Notes: a model not told the origin generated them from the letters alone. 64,000 nucleotides of DNA from Amorphophallus konjac (GCA_022559845.1 CM040127.1:33566708-33630707); one strand, 5' to 3'. Positions 21,501 to 33,515 are shown, counted from the stretch's first letter. Numbers and translations are program-made.

Positions 21501-24500
21501 ATGGCGACGGCGACGTGCGGCTCCCTCCACCTCGTCCATGGAAGCCTCCTCACCCTCCTCCGCCACAGCTCTCCACCGAGGGTCCCCGCCACCAGACCGC
21601 TCGGCTTAGTCACCGGCGCCGGCGGCGCGCTCTCCTCCTCCGACGTCCACTGCAGAAACGGCGGCGAGAGGTGCGAGACCAACGGGAGGAGGAGGCGGTG
21701 GACGGCGCCGGCGCGCGCGATGACGCATAACCGCGTCGATCTGGACGACAACTCGGCGGGGATCATCTCCGGGGAGTGGCCGGATAACTTCTCCCTCCTC
21801 TGTTACGACGACCTCCGGGCTTATCTGGAGACGCAGATAGTCGACGACGAGGTTGGAATCCGCGTTTGCGCTTGTTTTTTTTTTTTTTGCCTCTTCTGTC
21901 TAGGTTTCTAACGAGTTCACTCTTCTTGTTTGGTGCTTAATCGTGTGATCCTTCGGTTCGGATGCTGTTTGTGGTGCCAGGTGAGATCGCCTTTGTTGGG
22001 GGAGGTGATGTCGGCCACGATCCGGGCGGCAACTCCCGATCAGACTCTGGAGGAGATCGTCCGCCATTTCGAGTTTGTCTCGGGGTTGCCCGTGGTGGAC
22101 CGTGAGCTTAGATGCATCGGAGTCATCTCCAAGCAAGACGCGGCCAGAGCGCTACATGGGGTGAGTAATCCGTCCGTCCATCCAGGCATTCTAAGAAATT
22201 TGAACAAATATAGAAAGTGCATCTCGAGTTTGCAACTTTTGTTTGGTTAAGATTATTATTATTATTATTTTGGGTAACGGGGAATTTAGTGGAGTGATAC
22301 GAGAGAGTTGAGCGATCGGTGGACCACCCGAGTAGAGTTAGAGTATGCCCTCTTGCCTCTCTTTTTTGTACCACCGTCAGAAAAACCTCGGGCTCACATC
22401 ACTAGAATTAAATGTGTCCTAGGTAAGCTCCCCATAGTCGAACTCGAGACCTGTCAATTTGATTATTATAAGCAATGTTTTGAAAATTGGAGGGGTGATT
22501 AAAGTACAGAAGTCTCCGGTCCGATCTATTTTAGACTGACCACTTAAAACCAATGTTTGTACGGGGCTATTTTTTTGGAATAAGCTAACCCCAATTATGA
22601 TATCTCTCAATCAAAGCATTGCTTATTCTGTGGAATAAGTTGACTCCGGTTACAGTATCCCTCTTGACCTATTCTACAAACAAATAGTTAGTAGTAGCCC
22701 GGTTTGTTTGGGGGATAAATCGGGATAAATCGGGATGCCTCACTGAAAGTTAGTCTATTCTCTTTGGTTGCTCATACAAGGTATTCCATGTGATAGACTC
22801 TTATACTGGTTTATCTCGGGATAATTTGTTCTACCAAAAAGGTAGAACAAGGAGGGTTAAGTTTTTTCACAGTTCTCAAGGATATTCCGGGTTATCTTAT
22901 CTCCCAATCAAAACATTTTAGTATATTTTATGAAATATCTTACCTGCGGTTACTTATACAAGGTATTCCGGCTGAGTTAAGATATATAGGCTATTATCTT
23001 GGTTTATCCTAGAGTAAGTTGTTCTACCAAAAAGGTAGAATAACGAAGGTTAAACTTTTTCACACTTCTCAAGAAGATATTCCGGGTTTCTTTATCTCAC
23101 AATCAAAATATTTTGATATATTTTATAGAATACCCTACCTACAGTTTAACTTATCCGCTTAACTTATTCCGCAATCAAACAGGGTATAACAACTGTCTTT
23201 TCCATCCTCCAGAGCTTGGAATGGGGAAGAAGGGAGAAGGGTTAAGCAGTAATATATTTACCCGGATTAGAACATGAACCTAGTGAATATGACAACTTTT
23301 AGTGGGGTACCCCAGTTTATCCCGCAAACAAACAGGTTCAGAGAAGGATTATGGGTGATATATTGCACCTGGTTATCTGGCAGCGTAGGCACAGATTTTT
23401 GGTACAATGGTTTTCATTCAGGTTCTCTCCACTTGATATAACTATCTGTATTTTAAGGTTCTCCCTCAGTCCTTTGGATAAGTAACAGCAAAGTGGATGC
23501 TTGAAGCAATTGTAAGTTGTTCCTCTGTGATCTGGAGGCAAAAGGCTTAAAACTAGAACAAACCTCTCTACAAAAAGCAGGGGAGGCATGGTGGGAGCCT
23601 TGTGGCACTAGGGTGCCTTATTTTTTGGATAAGCAGCAGCAAACGTGCCTAGAGTTATGATTTGTTGATTTGATGGAGGTAGATAGCATAATAAAAGAAC
23701 ATTTTTCCTGTTAGTCTTCAAAAGATTAAAGGACCAATCATTTATGGAATGTAAATTCATTTATAATACAGTACTCTTTTCGTGGTTAATGTCTGCCAGG
23801 AAATATTTTCTTAGCAAAGAGGGCATAGCAATTGATGGCGACAGAGTAGTAGTTTGTAACATAGAATGGAGCTTGTAGAGCAATTGATCAGTAGTTGTAC
23901 TTGAAAATGGAGTTCGGTGTAGACTGTAGAGTCACATCTTTTTTGCATCCTTGACTTGAACTAACTTGAAACTTTTGCTGCTATTGTTAGCCATCGGGAT
24001 CAACGTCTCAGTAGACTCGCTCTGTGTCTCTCCATATCCTGTTAACCCCTACTGGTTTGCTAGTGTAGCTAGCCATTGACTCTACTCATTAAGAGCCCGA
24101 ACCGGAGCCAATGGAGGGAGATTCATGAAGGAAGGACCCCCTGGCTTTGATTTGTTAAAGTGCCTTGTTTATTGGAAGGCAAAGTTGCAATATTCAACGA
24201 TCAGAACTAGTGCAGCCCATCTACACCCATAATAGATTCAATGGGGCTGTGGGCATTTATTTAAAATGATTACATGCTTCCGAAGATTTTGTGTATTGGA
24301 TCAGAATGGGATTTGATGACATGTCATTGTGTTAGGTGGATCTCCATTAGCCTTAATTACTTGATAAGATAAATATACATCATCTATTGCATTGACTAGA
24401 AACTTGGCATATAAGAACGGTCCATAATAAGTGTCAAGTTGAGTATAGCTTATGGACTTGGTTCATCTTCCCTTCCACACGTCCAGCTATAATTGTTGGC

Positions 24501-25615
24501 TGTATTCACCTAGTTTGTTTCTAGGCTGCAATTTAGAATACTGCGTGAAAAGCTTATAAATATCTGAAGAGACTGAAGAGCTAAAAGGCTGCATGATGAG
24601 TATTGTCCAGAATGATGTCTTTCGAAATGAGCATGCTAGACTAATAATTCTAGATTCTGATATATTTTGGAGCCTAGGCAATTAGACATGTTGTCTTTAT
24701 GTTTTTCCCCCCTTTTCCTGCTCTTGCACTTCCTCCTCATCATGCATACTTGCTTGCAGCTTAAGTCAAAGGTGGCTGAAGTCATGTCCTCTCCTGCCGT
24801 GACACTGACTCCCGAAAAAACAGTCATGGGTAAGCATAGACCTTCTTACCTTTCTTAAGATAATCTTCATAGTTGAGGGCGTTTGAATTAGTCATATTAT
24901 TCTGCAGATGCTGCCGCCTTGATGCTCAAGATGAAGATCCACAGGATTCCAATCCTCAACGAGGAAAGACAAGTTATAGGTGAGATTTTGGGATTGAATA
25001 AGCAGCTGTTGAGGTTTTAATCTTATAGATGATGTGATGGTCGTCTCTGCAGCTGACAGTGTATAAACTCAGGGGATCAACATAGATATTCATAAACCTC
25101 AGCCTGGATGTTTAAAATGTTGAAATATTTGGGCATAGTCTCTGGACAATATTCCCGTATTGGTTAAATGAGTTGTGATTCATTGGGTCCTGTGTATCTC
25201 AACATTGCGGTTTTGTGAATTCAACATGGTATCAGAGCATGGTCTTGGTCCAACTCTTCTTGCCATCTATATTCAATTAATGTCGACGGCCATCTTGGCC
25301 GTGAGGGGGAGTGTTGGAATATTTGGACATAGGCCCTGGACAATAGTCCCGTATTGGTTAAATGAGTTGTGGTTCATGTGTTTATGACCCTGGATCCTAT
25401 ATATCTCAACACTGCGATTTTGTGGATTCAACACAAAACCGAGTAACATGTGCGTAAGTCTATGATATATAAATCTCAATATGGATGCTAATAACCTGGT
25501 ATAATGTGCTTTAATTTATGAATTATATTTGCCATCAACTAACACTTTCAAGTATGATGCAGGGATGGTTACCCGCACTGACATTTTTGAAGCACTTGAG
25601 GCCATGGTGGTATGA
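21501..25615 (+). CDS. two-CBS-domain protein, probably plastid-targeted (241 aa, five exons)
   Basis: Exons 21501-21851, 21981-22160, 24760-24829, 24908-24979 and 25563-25615 join in frame (726 nt with stop), each bounded by GT and AG. Residues 1-75 are rich in Ser, Thr, Arg and Pro with few acidic residues, like a chloroplast transit peptide. A conserved SGEWPDNFSLLCYDDL segment follows. The first CBS motif begins at VMSATIRAATPDQTLEEI with SGLPVVD. The second begins at VMSSPAVTLTPEKTV with HRIPIL and GMVTRTDIFEAL. CBS pairs bind adenosine nucleotides and regulate partner proteins. No catalytic domain is present, so a sensor or regulator role is inferred. The second intron is 2.6 kb and holds a TIR element. 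No defects were seen. The exact Arabidopsis or rice counterpart is not assigned. Confidence 0.88.
22698..23337. mobile_element. TIR-type MITE in intron 2 of the CBS gene
   Basis: The left end (GGTTTGTTTGGGGGATAAA) matches, with a few mismatches, the complement of the right end (TTTATCCCGCAAACAAACAGG). The interior contains a 190-bp segment duplicated in tandem: GTTCTACCAAAAAGGTAGAA at 22828 and again at 23021, each followed by a ripple of related sequence. No coding capacity. The target duplication was not clear, so superfamily (PIF/Harbinger or hAT) is undecided. Confidence 0.5.
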
Positions 25616-25909
25616 GGTTCTGGTGTTTATGTATATACCAAAATCGAGATGTAGCATCTAGTTGTACATGTATATTGCTGCAGTTCCTGTATAATTTTCT
25701 TCTGTTGAGCTGTGTAAATATTCCGATCACCAATATGTAGAATGTATCTTGAAATGTTGGCAACTTGGCATATTGTTATTCTCGGCCAAATTCACAGTTG
25801 CTGTCAGTCCTTGACCCGGTGCATGAGACCCAGTGACGTTGGAGTTCCATAGTTTAAAGATGATGCCTTTCCCATCACGCTCCCGAGCTCTAGTGTAACT
25901 TCCATCAAA

Positions 25910-26230
25910 AATTGCGTACCGATCATGGTTTGCCGACCCGGTGCGTCTCACACCGACTCGCACGACCCGACCCGACCCAGGTCGGGACCGGGTCTGCCGG
26001 GCCGTAGGTCGTCACCGGGTCGGTCTATTATTTTAATATTATATTATATGATATTTTATATATAATGTGTGTTTTTCTATTTTATTATATTATTTTATAT
26101 ATTATATATATATATATAAAGTGGTGTTTTAGAACGAGACGGATCGGGTCGGATCGAGATGGGATCGACCCGACTCAGGTCGAAACTGGATCGACCGGGT
26201 CGATCGGGCCGACAAACAACGGTACTGATA
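25910..26230. mobile_element. possible small TIR element with GGGTCG-rich ends
   Basis: GTACCGATCATGGTTTGCCG near 25916 and the complement of CGGCCGACAAACAACGGTAC-like sequence near 26224 form an imperfect inverted repeat. GACCCGACCC and GGTCGGG blocks lie inside both ends, around an AT-rich (TATA-repeat) centre. No coding sequence. Read by eye; moderate doubt. Confidence 0.4.
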
Positions 26231-26332
26231 CTTCAAAGAAAGGAGTGGCCAACCAAAGGTCTATATTAGATAGTTAAGGACATGGCTGCAATTACTCAAC
26301 GTTGAGGGTAGGACCGCACTAGATATACAGAA

Positions 26333-26890
26333 AATAGTTCCCAAAACATGGTTTGCCGGATTGCAGTGTGCCGCATTGTATCGGCCATGCCGAATTGTGA
26401 TTGGGTGAAATTGGCAGGTCGGCACCGGTGTGATCTGGTATCGGGTGGAGGGAAGAAGAAAGGGGGAGGGCGCCGGGGTGGCCAGGGTCGTCTGGCCGCG
26501 CGAGGGAGGGTGAGGGGGGCGGGGGAATTGGTGGGTTGAGGGGAGCCAAGGGGGCCAGGGGAGGGCGGTGGGGTGGCCGGCGTCATTCGGTGGCACAGGG
26601 CAGGGTGACGGGGTGGCCCGTGTCGTCCGGCAAGTGTGGGAAGGGGGTGGATGGAAGAATCAAAGAAGAAGCTTAGATAGGGGACCCGGGGTCGGGAAGG
26701 GTGGGGGCCGGGGGGTTGTGAACTGGGGTTAAGAGGTGAAAATTTTTTAAAGAAACACTACAGAAATCAGTTTTTGGTAATTTAGGCCTCAATTTATTTT
26801 TATTATTTTTTTATAGAAAGAATTGTCCTAGATTTGGTATGATAATATGTTGTATCGGATCGTATCTCAGCTGATACAAACCTTGTCGCA
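26333..26890. repeat. GC-rich repeat-like segment
   Basis: Begins with AACATGGTTTGCCGG, similar to the left end of the preceding element. It continues with a purine-rich GGAGGG segment and ends with GATACAAACCTTGTCGC, a loose inverted partner. It has no convincing open frame, though GC-rich stretches are open in several frames. Possibly another non-autonomous TIR element. Confidence 0.3.
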
Positions 26891-27442
26891 ATGTAAAGTT
26901 GCCAGGCAACTTTATGAGGAGAAGTAGAGAACTCGAGCAGCCATGGATGGATTGCCCGATCTCTAACGTTTCCATTGCCCAATCTCTAATGTTTCCTTGT
27001 AATCTCTCTCCCTCCCTTCCTCATCTTCTTGTTCTAGCCGCCTCCTGTCCTCAATGTCTGTGGGTCGATGCTTCTCAAAGTGCACCAAGATCACCTTCTT
27101 CACCATCGCTTCGAGGACAAGAATTGGGTTGGTCCATAACAAATGGTGTCTAGGCCCACTCCCATACCCACATCACCATTGCGGATCCTCTCTGCCCTGG
27201 CCCACCAATATGTTTGGCCCCTCTCCATGAGAGCCCATCGGCTCTGGATTCCCAGCTCGAATGATGTGTTAATCATATCTCAGAAACTGGTCATCGCAAG
27301 ATTCCTTTCTCAGGTTCCAATGTTCTTACTTCTTAGTGCTGCTATGAACAATCTTTGTTCCATATTGTCTTCTATTTCCATCGAAGACACCAATTCCTCT
27401 TTGTCTTCCGGTTCCATCGATGTTCACGGGCCTGTGGCCAGC
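26891..27442 (+). other. degenerate sequence, possibly old retroelement leader and gag
   Basis: TTGGTCCATAACAAATGGTG near 27128 resembles the leader of some copia elements, and the following 300 bases read weakly like coding sequence. Too decayed to name. Confidence 0.25.
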
Positions 27443-27750
27443 TGTTAGAGATCGGAGCACCTGTAGAGATGGACAAACAACGGAGAAGAAAGAAAGAAGG
27501 GGGAAGAGAAGATCAAACCACAAGAATACAGGGATTTATGTGGTTCGGAGGCGATGTGCCTTCCTACATCCACGGCCGCACTGAGATCTCTTATTTCACA
27601 CACACTGTAGCGATTACAAGGGATGATGCTTTTATATATAAGGAGCCTAGGGCAACCCTCCTGGGTAAAATTATAATAATATCCCCCAAAAAGACAGCTG
27701 GCAGGGGGGAGCCTACCAATATCTGGATCAGACTCCACACTCCTCCAACA
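27443..27750. repeat. short LTR (solo LTR or TRIM-like, 308 bp)
   Basis: Starts TGTTAGAG and ends CTCCAACA. It contains the block TTTATGTGGTTCGG with CTACATCCACGG, seen in many short plant copia LTRs, and a TATATATAA motif near 27634. No clean five-base duplication was found and orientation is uncertain. Confidence 0.5.
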
Positions 27751-28830
27751 GTCAGCACCCACATCTGGCACTAAATCAAGATTTTATTCCAGACATCGAA
27801 CCCAAGTGCACTGTTGGATCTGCTTTGGTAGTTGATGTTATGCTTGTTATTATTGATGCTATCACGTCCAAATTCGTCAGCGAAATCAATCTCTTTGCTG
27901 CCCCCATTAGACAAGTTGATGCCTAGACCATGGTACCCTGTATAGATCTGCCATGAAGTACCTGATCGTGGCCTTCTCGCTTGTTCTCGTGAGCAATGAA
28001 CGAAAGTGGCTCGATTTTTTTGTCCCTTGTTAGAGTGTGGAGTTCAAATTTGTCATCGTGCGCTCTCGAACGGGGATCGATCTGCGCGGTCAACTCACGG
28101 GAGTCAAAAGGGCAACGTCCCTTGCGGGGGTTTTCGAGGGCAGAGTCTCCGAAAGAAAATTTCTATTTATAACTGGAGTATTGTTGTCTTTGGTATTCTG
28201 ACTTATGGCGTCATAATCTCCTTGTATAATAGAGTGCGAACGCTCTCTTTGTATTTGATCCGAGGGTGATTATTTTAGTGAAAATTTTTGATGCGGCTGT
28301 GGACGTAAGAAGGCACGTCATCTCCGAATCACGTAAAATTTTTGTGTTCCTGTGTGATTGTCATTCCATACTATTTTTTCTTATTTCTCTGTTCTAATCT
28401 CAAGTAATGGATCATGAGCAAGAGTGAGGGTCACTTTTCCAACACCCCCCGTCAGCTGTTTGACAAATGCGCCATCCAAATGTCCGTCGCGAGACTGCCT
28501 GCAATAGCTCCATTACCTTGCGCCCCTGATCATGGGCATCGGAGGGTATGGTGTCTTCGATGTCCAGATTTCTGTAACATCAAATTCTGTGAACTGGAAT
28601 ACTTTCATCAGTCTGGTCCACCACTTCCATCTTCATCTTCGTCATCGACGTCGCCCATCCCCCCAAGCCACCATGGGAGTGTTCGTCGTCAATAACAGAT
28701 GCACACGGACAGCATGGATGTGTGGATGTGCATCCTCTTGTCGGTTCGTTAGTGTTGTTTCAATTTCTTCGATCCACCAACCTTCGATTGGATGCCAAGT
28801 GTTTGCTTGTTCAAGTATCTTGCATTCTGT
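27751..28830. other. no confident feature
   Basis: Mixed sequence. Parts of 28400-28830 may be the decayed beginning of the PPR pseudogene that follows, but no repeat motif can be placed. Confidence 0.35.
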
Positions 28831-28834
28831 CTAA

Positions 28835-29165
28835 GATGGTTGAGAGGGGTATTAGATCTGATTTTCTCACGATGTTTGCCCATTCTCTAGGTATGTGCTG
28901 TCCTTAGCATGGAAAAGATAACTGATATTCATGATTTTTATCATTCAATCTAGTTTAATGGATATATGAAACGGAATGGTTGACATCTATGCAAAGTGTG
29001 GATTCTATGAACGTGCTGCCAAAAAAATTGAGAGTCGATCAAGAAGAAACATTGTCTCGGGCATGGTTCCCTAGATGATGTCGTAAGGATATTTGAAGAA
29101 ATGTTTGATAGAGATCTTTCAACCTGGTATTTCATGATTCAATGTTATGTCCAAAGTGATTATTA
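28835..29165 (+). pseudogene. pentatricopeptide-repeat (PPR) pseudogene fragment
   Basis: Broken plus-strand frames contain KMVERGIRSDFLTMFA near 28837, then DIYAKCGFYERAAKKI near 28985, then DDVVRIFEEM and DLSTWYFMIQCYVQ near 29075-29145. These match the Y-A-K-C-G and W-x-x-M-I-x-x-Y signatures of plant PPR proteins of the PLS type, which bind organellar RNA. Frame changes and stops separate the blocks, so it is a decayed copy. Whether it is a truncated gene or a processed fragment is not visible. Confidence 0.6.
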
Positions 29166-29224
29166 TAGAGTGGAAAATTGATTCTTAGGTCTCGGATCAC
29201 ACTTCTAAATTTGTTTGTTTGGGG

Positions 29225-29359
29225 AAGATCATCTGGCACTCGTGGACGCTTGCAAACACTAGAAAAGACGGAGGTCAGAAGGATCCTTGGGTGTTATTCC
29301 ATGAGACAACTTTCCGATGCTTAAGTCAACGCTTGGAGAGATGATACATAAGGGAGGAC

Positions 29360-29393
<34 letters not shown>

Positions 29394-30065
29394 TTCGTAG
29401 AATAGTGATGCAAGTCTGGAGTGACGGTCAGCCTTCCGGGAGAGTGCCCGTCGTGACCAGCGGATGCTCGGGGATTACTCGTTGGGCGGTGTGGACGCAC
29501 TTTCGGTTTGTTTTTTTTTTCTTTATCTTTCTTGGCGCGGTGCGCGGGTTTATTAAGTGCGTGGGCGTGCCAGTCACCGGAGTGACAATTTATTCGGACT
29601 CCGAGGAGCCCATGGTGCGCTCGATCTGACTTCGTCAGATAATTATGGGGTTCGTGTCGGGACCGAATCCCGTCGCGCCATAAAGGTCACGACGTCATTT
29701 ACATCCCCCATACGAGGGAATACCCTTGATTAATTGCCGAAATTAGGGGCCCCGCGGCCGAAAGGAATAATACTAATTGTGCAAGAAAGAGATAGGAATG
29801 GATCACACTGAGGGTTGTATTCAGACCACAAACCGCTGGTCATGTCGGTCACTCGTGGACCTTTTCATATTCGGACACGGGTCCGTGATGGAAATGCAAC
29901 AGGAAAAGCCGGGACAAATCCGTTCAAGTGTTTGCCGAACACCCGGCAATTTTAGTGATGACTCGGAGGGCGTCCGGAATGAGGAGCAAACCCGGTCTGA
30001 TCAAGATGTCGGCCCGAGGCTAGGTCGAGACCGGACCATGTCGGGATGACTCCCAAGATCCGAGC
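29225..30065 (+). repeat. unclassified dispersed repeat, copy 2
   Basis: Related in block order to 19690-20440 (see there). Includes a GA simple repeat at about 29360-29393. Its right end, with CCCGGCC-rich text, merges into the next region and was not resolved. Confidence 0.4.
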
Positions 30066-30432
30066 CCGGCCTGAGAGGGCGGCATTATTGTTCCTTTTGT
30101 CCCGGGTCGCGGGGAGAGATGGGGGCTGCAGTACGGGCCCTAGCGTCTTTTATTTGGGGTTTTCTAGATTATATGTTCTGATCTCTGATTTGCCATTTAC
30201 TACCCTTCTTTTTTGTATGCCTCTGTCCGGGATGATTTTCGATCCTTTTATTCATCAATGTCGTTATTACTATCATTATTTTCTTTACAATTTTTATTAC
30301 CCCTCCCACCTCTTTTATCATTATTAGTGCTGCGCATTCAAAGTCCTTTAACTAACATAATTCTCATTAATTCATTTGTTGTTGTTAAGGCTCTTATCAT
30401 GATATATCTGTGTGTGTATGTGGTGTGCCGGC
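30066..30432. other. no recognisable feature
   Basis: AT- and T-rich unique-looking sequence between the dispersed repeat and the first minisatellite. Confidence 0.4.
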
Positions 30433-30750
30433 GAAGGAGAAATAGGGGTGTACCGCTGGAGACAAGAGTGTGCCGCTGGGGGACGGAGGGGCGTACCGCT
30501 GGGGACAATAGGGGGAGTACCGCTGGAGCTTAGAGGGGTGTACCGCTGAAGCCAATGAGGGAGTACCGCTGGAGGTAACAGGGGTGTACCGCTAGGAGGC
30601 TCAAAAAGGGGGTGTACCGCTGAAGGTTTGAAGGGGTGTACCGCTGGGGGCTACTTGGAGTGTGCCGCTGAAGGCTGCTTGGGGTGTGCCGCTGAAGGCT
30701 GCAACGGCGAGGGTGTACCGCTGGGGCCATAGCTGGAGAGTGTGTCGGTG
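30433..30750. repeat. minisatellite 1, GTACCGCTG core
   Basis: About ten degenerate units of some 28-32 bp sharing GTGTACCGCTGGGG or GTGTACCGCTGAAGG. The core recurs at 31404-31590, 31966-32245 and 33070-33515, and as GTGCCGGGGAAGG at 37037-37435. Confidence 0.75.
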
Positions 30751-30775
30751 AAGGAGGGGGGGTGATATAAAGTCT

Positions 30776-31380
30776 GTACGTTCCCCAGCCTCAAGTCTAT
30801 ACATTGCCTATTCAACCAGCACACAAAGTCTATGCGTCCTTTAGTCTAAAGTCTGTATATTGCCTATTGACCGCAGCTCGAAGTCTATACATTGGCTGCT
30901 CAAAGTCTGTACATTGTCCGTTGGCTGCAGTTCAAAGTCTATACATTGGCTGTTGGCTGCAGCTCGAAGTCTATATATCGGTGACCCCAAAGTCTACACG
31001 TTGCGACATGAAGTCTGTACATTGCAGCATGAAGTCTATACATTGGCCACAAAGTCTATACACTGCAGCAGAGTCTGTACGTTGCAATATGAAGTCTATA
31101 CGTTGGCTGGCCCAAAGTCTGTACGCTGCCGCACAAAGTCTGTACGTTGCAGCATGAAGTCTATACATTGGCTGGCCCAAAGTCTGTACGTTGTAACATG
31201 AAGTCTGTACATTGGCTGGCCCAAAGTCTATACGCTGCAACACCAAGTCTATACATTGCCCCTTTGGCTGCAGCTCGAAGTCTATACATTGCCAAGCCCA
31301 AAGTCTGTACGTTGTAACATGAAGTCTATACGTTGCTTGTTGCTGCGCTTGTGCCTCCGTCTGCCAAGTCTGTACACTGG
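30776..31380. repeat. minisatellite 2, AAGTCTRTACATTG core
   Basis: More than twenty degenerate units of about 20-35 bp built on AAAGTCTATACATTGGC or AAGTCTGTACGTTG. The core is distinct from the neighbouring arrays. Long open frames here are by-products of the repetition. Confidence 0.8.
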
Positions 31381-31403
31381 ATCCCATTGAGACGGTGGAT
31401 GGG

Positions 31404-31590
31404 GGTGTGCCGGCGAAGGGAGAGAGGCGAAGGGAGGGAGTATGCCGTTGAAAGGGCCAGGAGGTTGTGTCGTTGAAGGGCCATCAGAGTGTGCCGCTGA
31501 AGATGGGCAGTGTGTATCACTGAAGGCCCTCTGGAGCGTGCCGTTGGAGGTTGGGAAGGGCGTACCGCTGAAGGCGGTCTGGGGTTGGAA
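31404..31590. repeat. minisatellite 3, GTGCCGNTGAAGG core
   Basis: About six units with TGTGCCGCTGAAGG and related forms, following minisatellite 2 directly. Confidence 0.65.
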
Positions 31591-31965
31591 ATGTTGGGGG
31601 GAGGGGGTCCACTCTCCCTATGTTTCTCTTAAGGCTTTTCTTCTTGCAATCTGTTGTTGCTCTATTTATTTGTTGCTTTTGTTATCTTTCAATGTGTATT
31701 TATTATCCCAGTTGTTTGTTGCATCCTTTTGCCTCTTTTAATGTTTTGTTATTTTCTCACGAAAATTCGGCAGCATCTCCCCTTAACTCGGGGCGTAAGG
31801 GAGATAAAGGGAACGCGCCCACATGGAGTGGCGGAACCCGACAACTGGAGGTGGGCGTCCGAGGGCAGCAACACCTTTATAGAACCTCGGAAAACACGGA
31901 GGAAGAAGCAGCGGGCCTGGGGGTCGATGGGGTTAGACAAGCTGGGATGGAAGGCACAGAAGAGG
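31591..31965. other. spacer between arrays
   Basis: Includes ATTCGGCAGCATCTCCCCTTA near 31767 and surrounding text of a kind found in gypsy elements, but no domain or boundary could be fixed. Confidence 0.3.
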
Positions 31966-32245
31966 GTGTGCCGCTGAGGGCCTGAAAGGGAGTGTACCGA
32001 TGAAGGCTTGAATGGTGTGCCGCTGAGGGCCACAAGGGGTGTGCCGCTGAGGGCTGAACGGTGTGCCGCTGAGGGCCACAAAGAGTGTGCCGTTGAGGGC
32101 TGGACAGGGTGTGCCGCTGAGGGCCAATTGTGTGTGCCGCTGAGGGCCGGTTGGGGTGTGCCGCTGAGGGCTGAATGGGTGTGTGCTGGGGAAGGCTGAA
32201 AGGGTGTGCCGGCCAAAGGCCAGACACGTGCACCGCTAGAGGCTT
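31966..32245. repeat. minisatellite 4, GTGCCGCTGAGGGC core
   Basis: About nine units of roughly 30 bp with GTGTGCCGCTGAGGGC, the same core as minisatellites 1, 3 and 5. Confidence 0.75.
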
Positions 32246-32862
32246 GAAAGAACTGAATGTATGGGCTGGGAGACTTGCCGGCTGTTCAGGAAGAGAGGGG
32301 GGAGTTCAGGGCCAAGGAATGGTTGCTGGGAATGAGTGAAGGACCCACAAGGCCAGGGTTCAAATGGGAGGCATCACACCACCACGGAGACTCCAAAAGC
32401 GCCGTAGAAAAGAACATGCACAAAACACCATGCATTATGAAGGCGGAGGGGCAAACCAACAGAAATAGCAGGAAAGGCCCAAGGAGGGCGATTGTTTTCA
32501 TTCGTGGGAGACCAAGGGTCGTGGCCCTACAAACATATTACAAAAGCAAGTGCCCAATACGGGGCTGTGGGCAAAGGGGAGACCCCGAAGAAAGACAGAA
32601 CAGGAGGAGGAGAATGGGGAAACCCATGGAAGGGGAGAGAACGGAGTTGAAGTGGGGACGATCGTCCACCCTCCTTCTCCGCTACGTCTAACTCTCCCAC
32701 TCTCTTACTCTCTCTCTTCCTGGCGCCCGTCGGAGGAAGCTCACGTCGGGATGCCTCTTCTTCTTCTTCTCTTCTCTCTTCTCTGTGTATCTTCCTCTGT
32801 GCCTTTTGTTTGTCTGCTCCTTTTCTTCCCTTCCGAACCCCCTTCCTTCGTCGAACAGGAGG

Positions 32863-32871
32863 CCTTTTATA
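32863..32871 (-). promoter_or_regulatory. TATA box of the element A LTR
   Basis: On the minus strand TATAAAAGG, preceded by GCTGGTGG and followed by a GA-rich leader, about 890 bases into the LTR. Confidence 0.6.
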
Positions 32872-33069
32872 CCACCAGCCACCGGGGACTTCGAGCACGG
32901 CTGTCGAAGGCGGGAAGCCGGCCGTGATGATGGGTTTGACCTGCTCCTGTCCTGGCTGTCAGTGGGGTAGGCTACGTGGCCCAGTCATCGACTGCCACCT
33001 CGGACGGCTTGCTGCGCGCCAAGAATGCGTAGGGCATGGGCACCACGTCATCTGCCGTTGAAAACGCCT

Positions 33070-33515
33070 TACGCTGTGCCGCTGGCGGGCTGAACAAGCG
33101 TGCCGCAGAAGAGCCGACAGGCGTACCGCTGAGCCCAAATGGGCGTGCCGCTGAAGACTCTGATGGGCGTGCCGCTGAAGCTCCCGAAGGGCATGCCGCT
33201 GAGCGTCCTGAAGGGCGTGCTGCTGAAGCCCCTGAAGAGCGTGCTGCTGAAGGCCTGAAGGCGTGCCGCTGAAGGCCATTGGGGGCGTGCCGCTGAAGGC
33301 CATTGAGGGCGTGCCGCTGAGCGTCCTGAAGGGCGTGCCGCTGAAGCCCCTGAAGAGCGTGCTGCTGAAGGCCTGAAGGCGTGCCGCTGAAGGCCATTGA
33401 GGGCGTGCCGCTGAAGGCCATTGGGGGCGTGCCGCTCAAGGCCATTGAGGGCGTGCCGCTCAAGGCCATTGGGGGCGCGCCGCTGAAGGCCATTGGGGCG
33501 TGCCGACGGAGGGCC
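33070..33515. repeat. minisatellite 5, GCGTGCCGCTGAAGGCC core (in LTR U3)
   Basis: About eighteen units of some 21-25 bp, the best kept being GCGTGCCGCTGAAGGCCATT. The array lies upstream of the minus-strand TATA box, within the LTR of element A. Confidence 0.8.

Noticed and set aside
26899..27450. Plus-strand frames as a host gene
   Set aside because: No domain, no consistent splice structure, and a short LTR lies directly behind; probably decayed repeat.
30530..32233. Open frames in the minisatellites, for example Ala/His/Pro-rich and Ser/Leu/Tyr-rich translations
   Set aside because: By-products of short tandem repeats; no conserved domain, and frames shift between arrays.
32719..32735. 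TGGCGCCCGTCGG as a plus-strand primer-binding site
   Set aside because: Lies inside the R/U5 part of a minus-oriented LTR, with no LTR terminus just before it.
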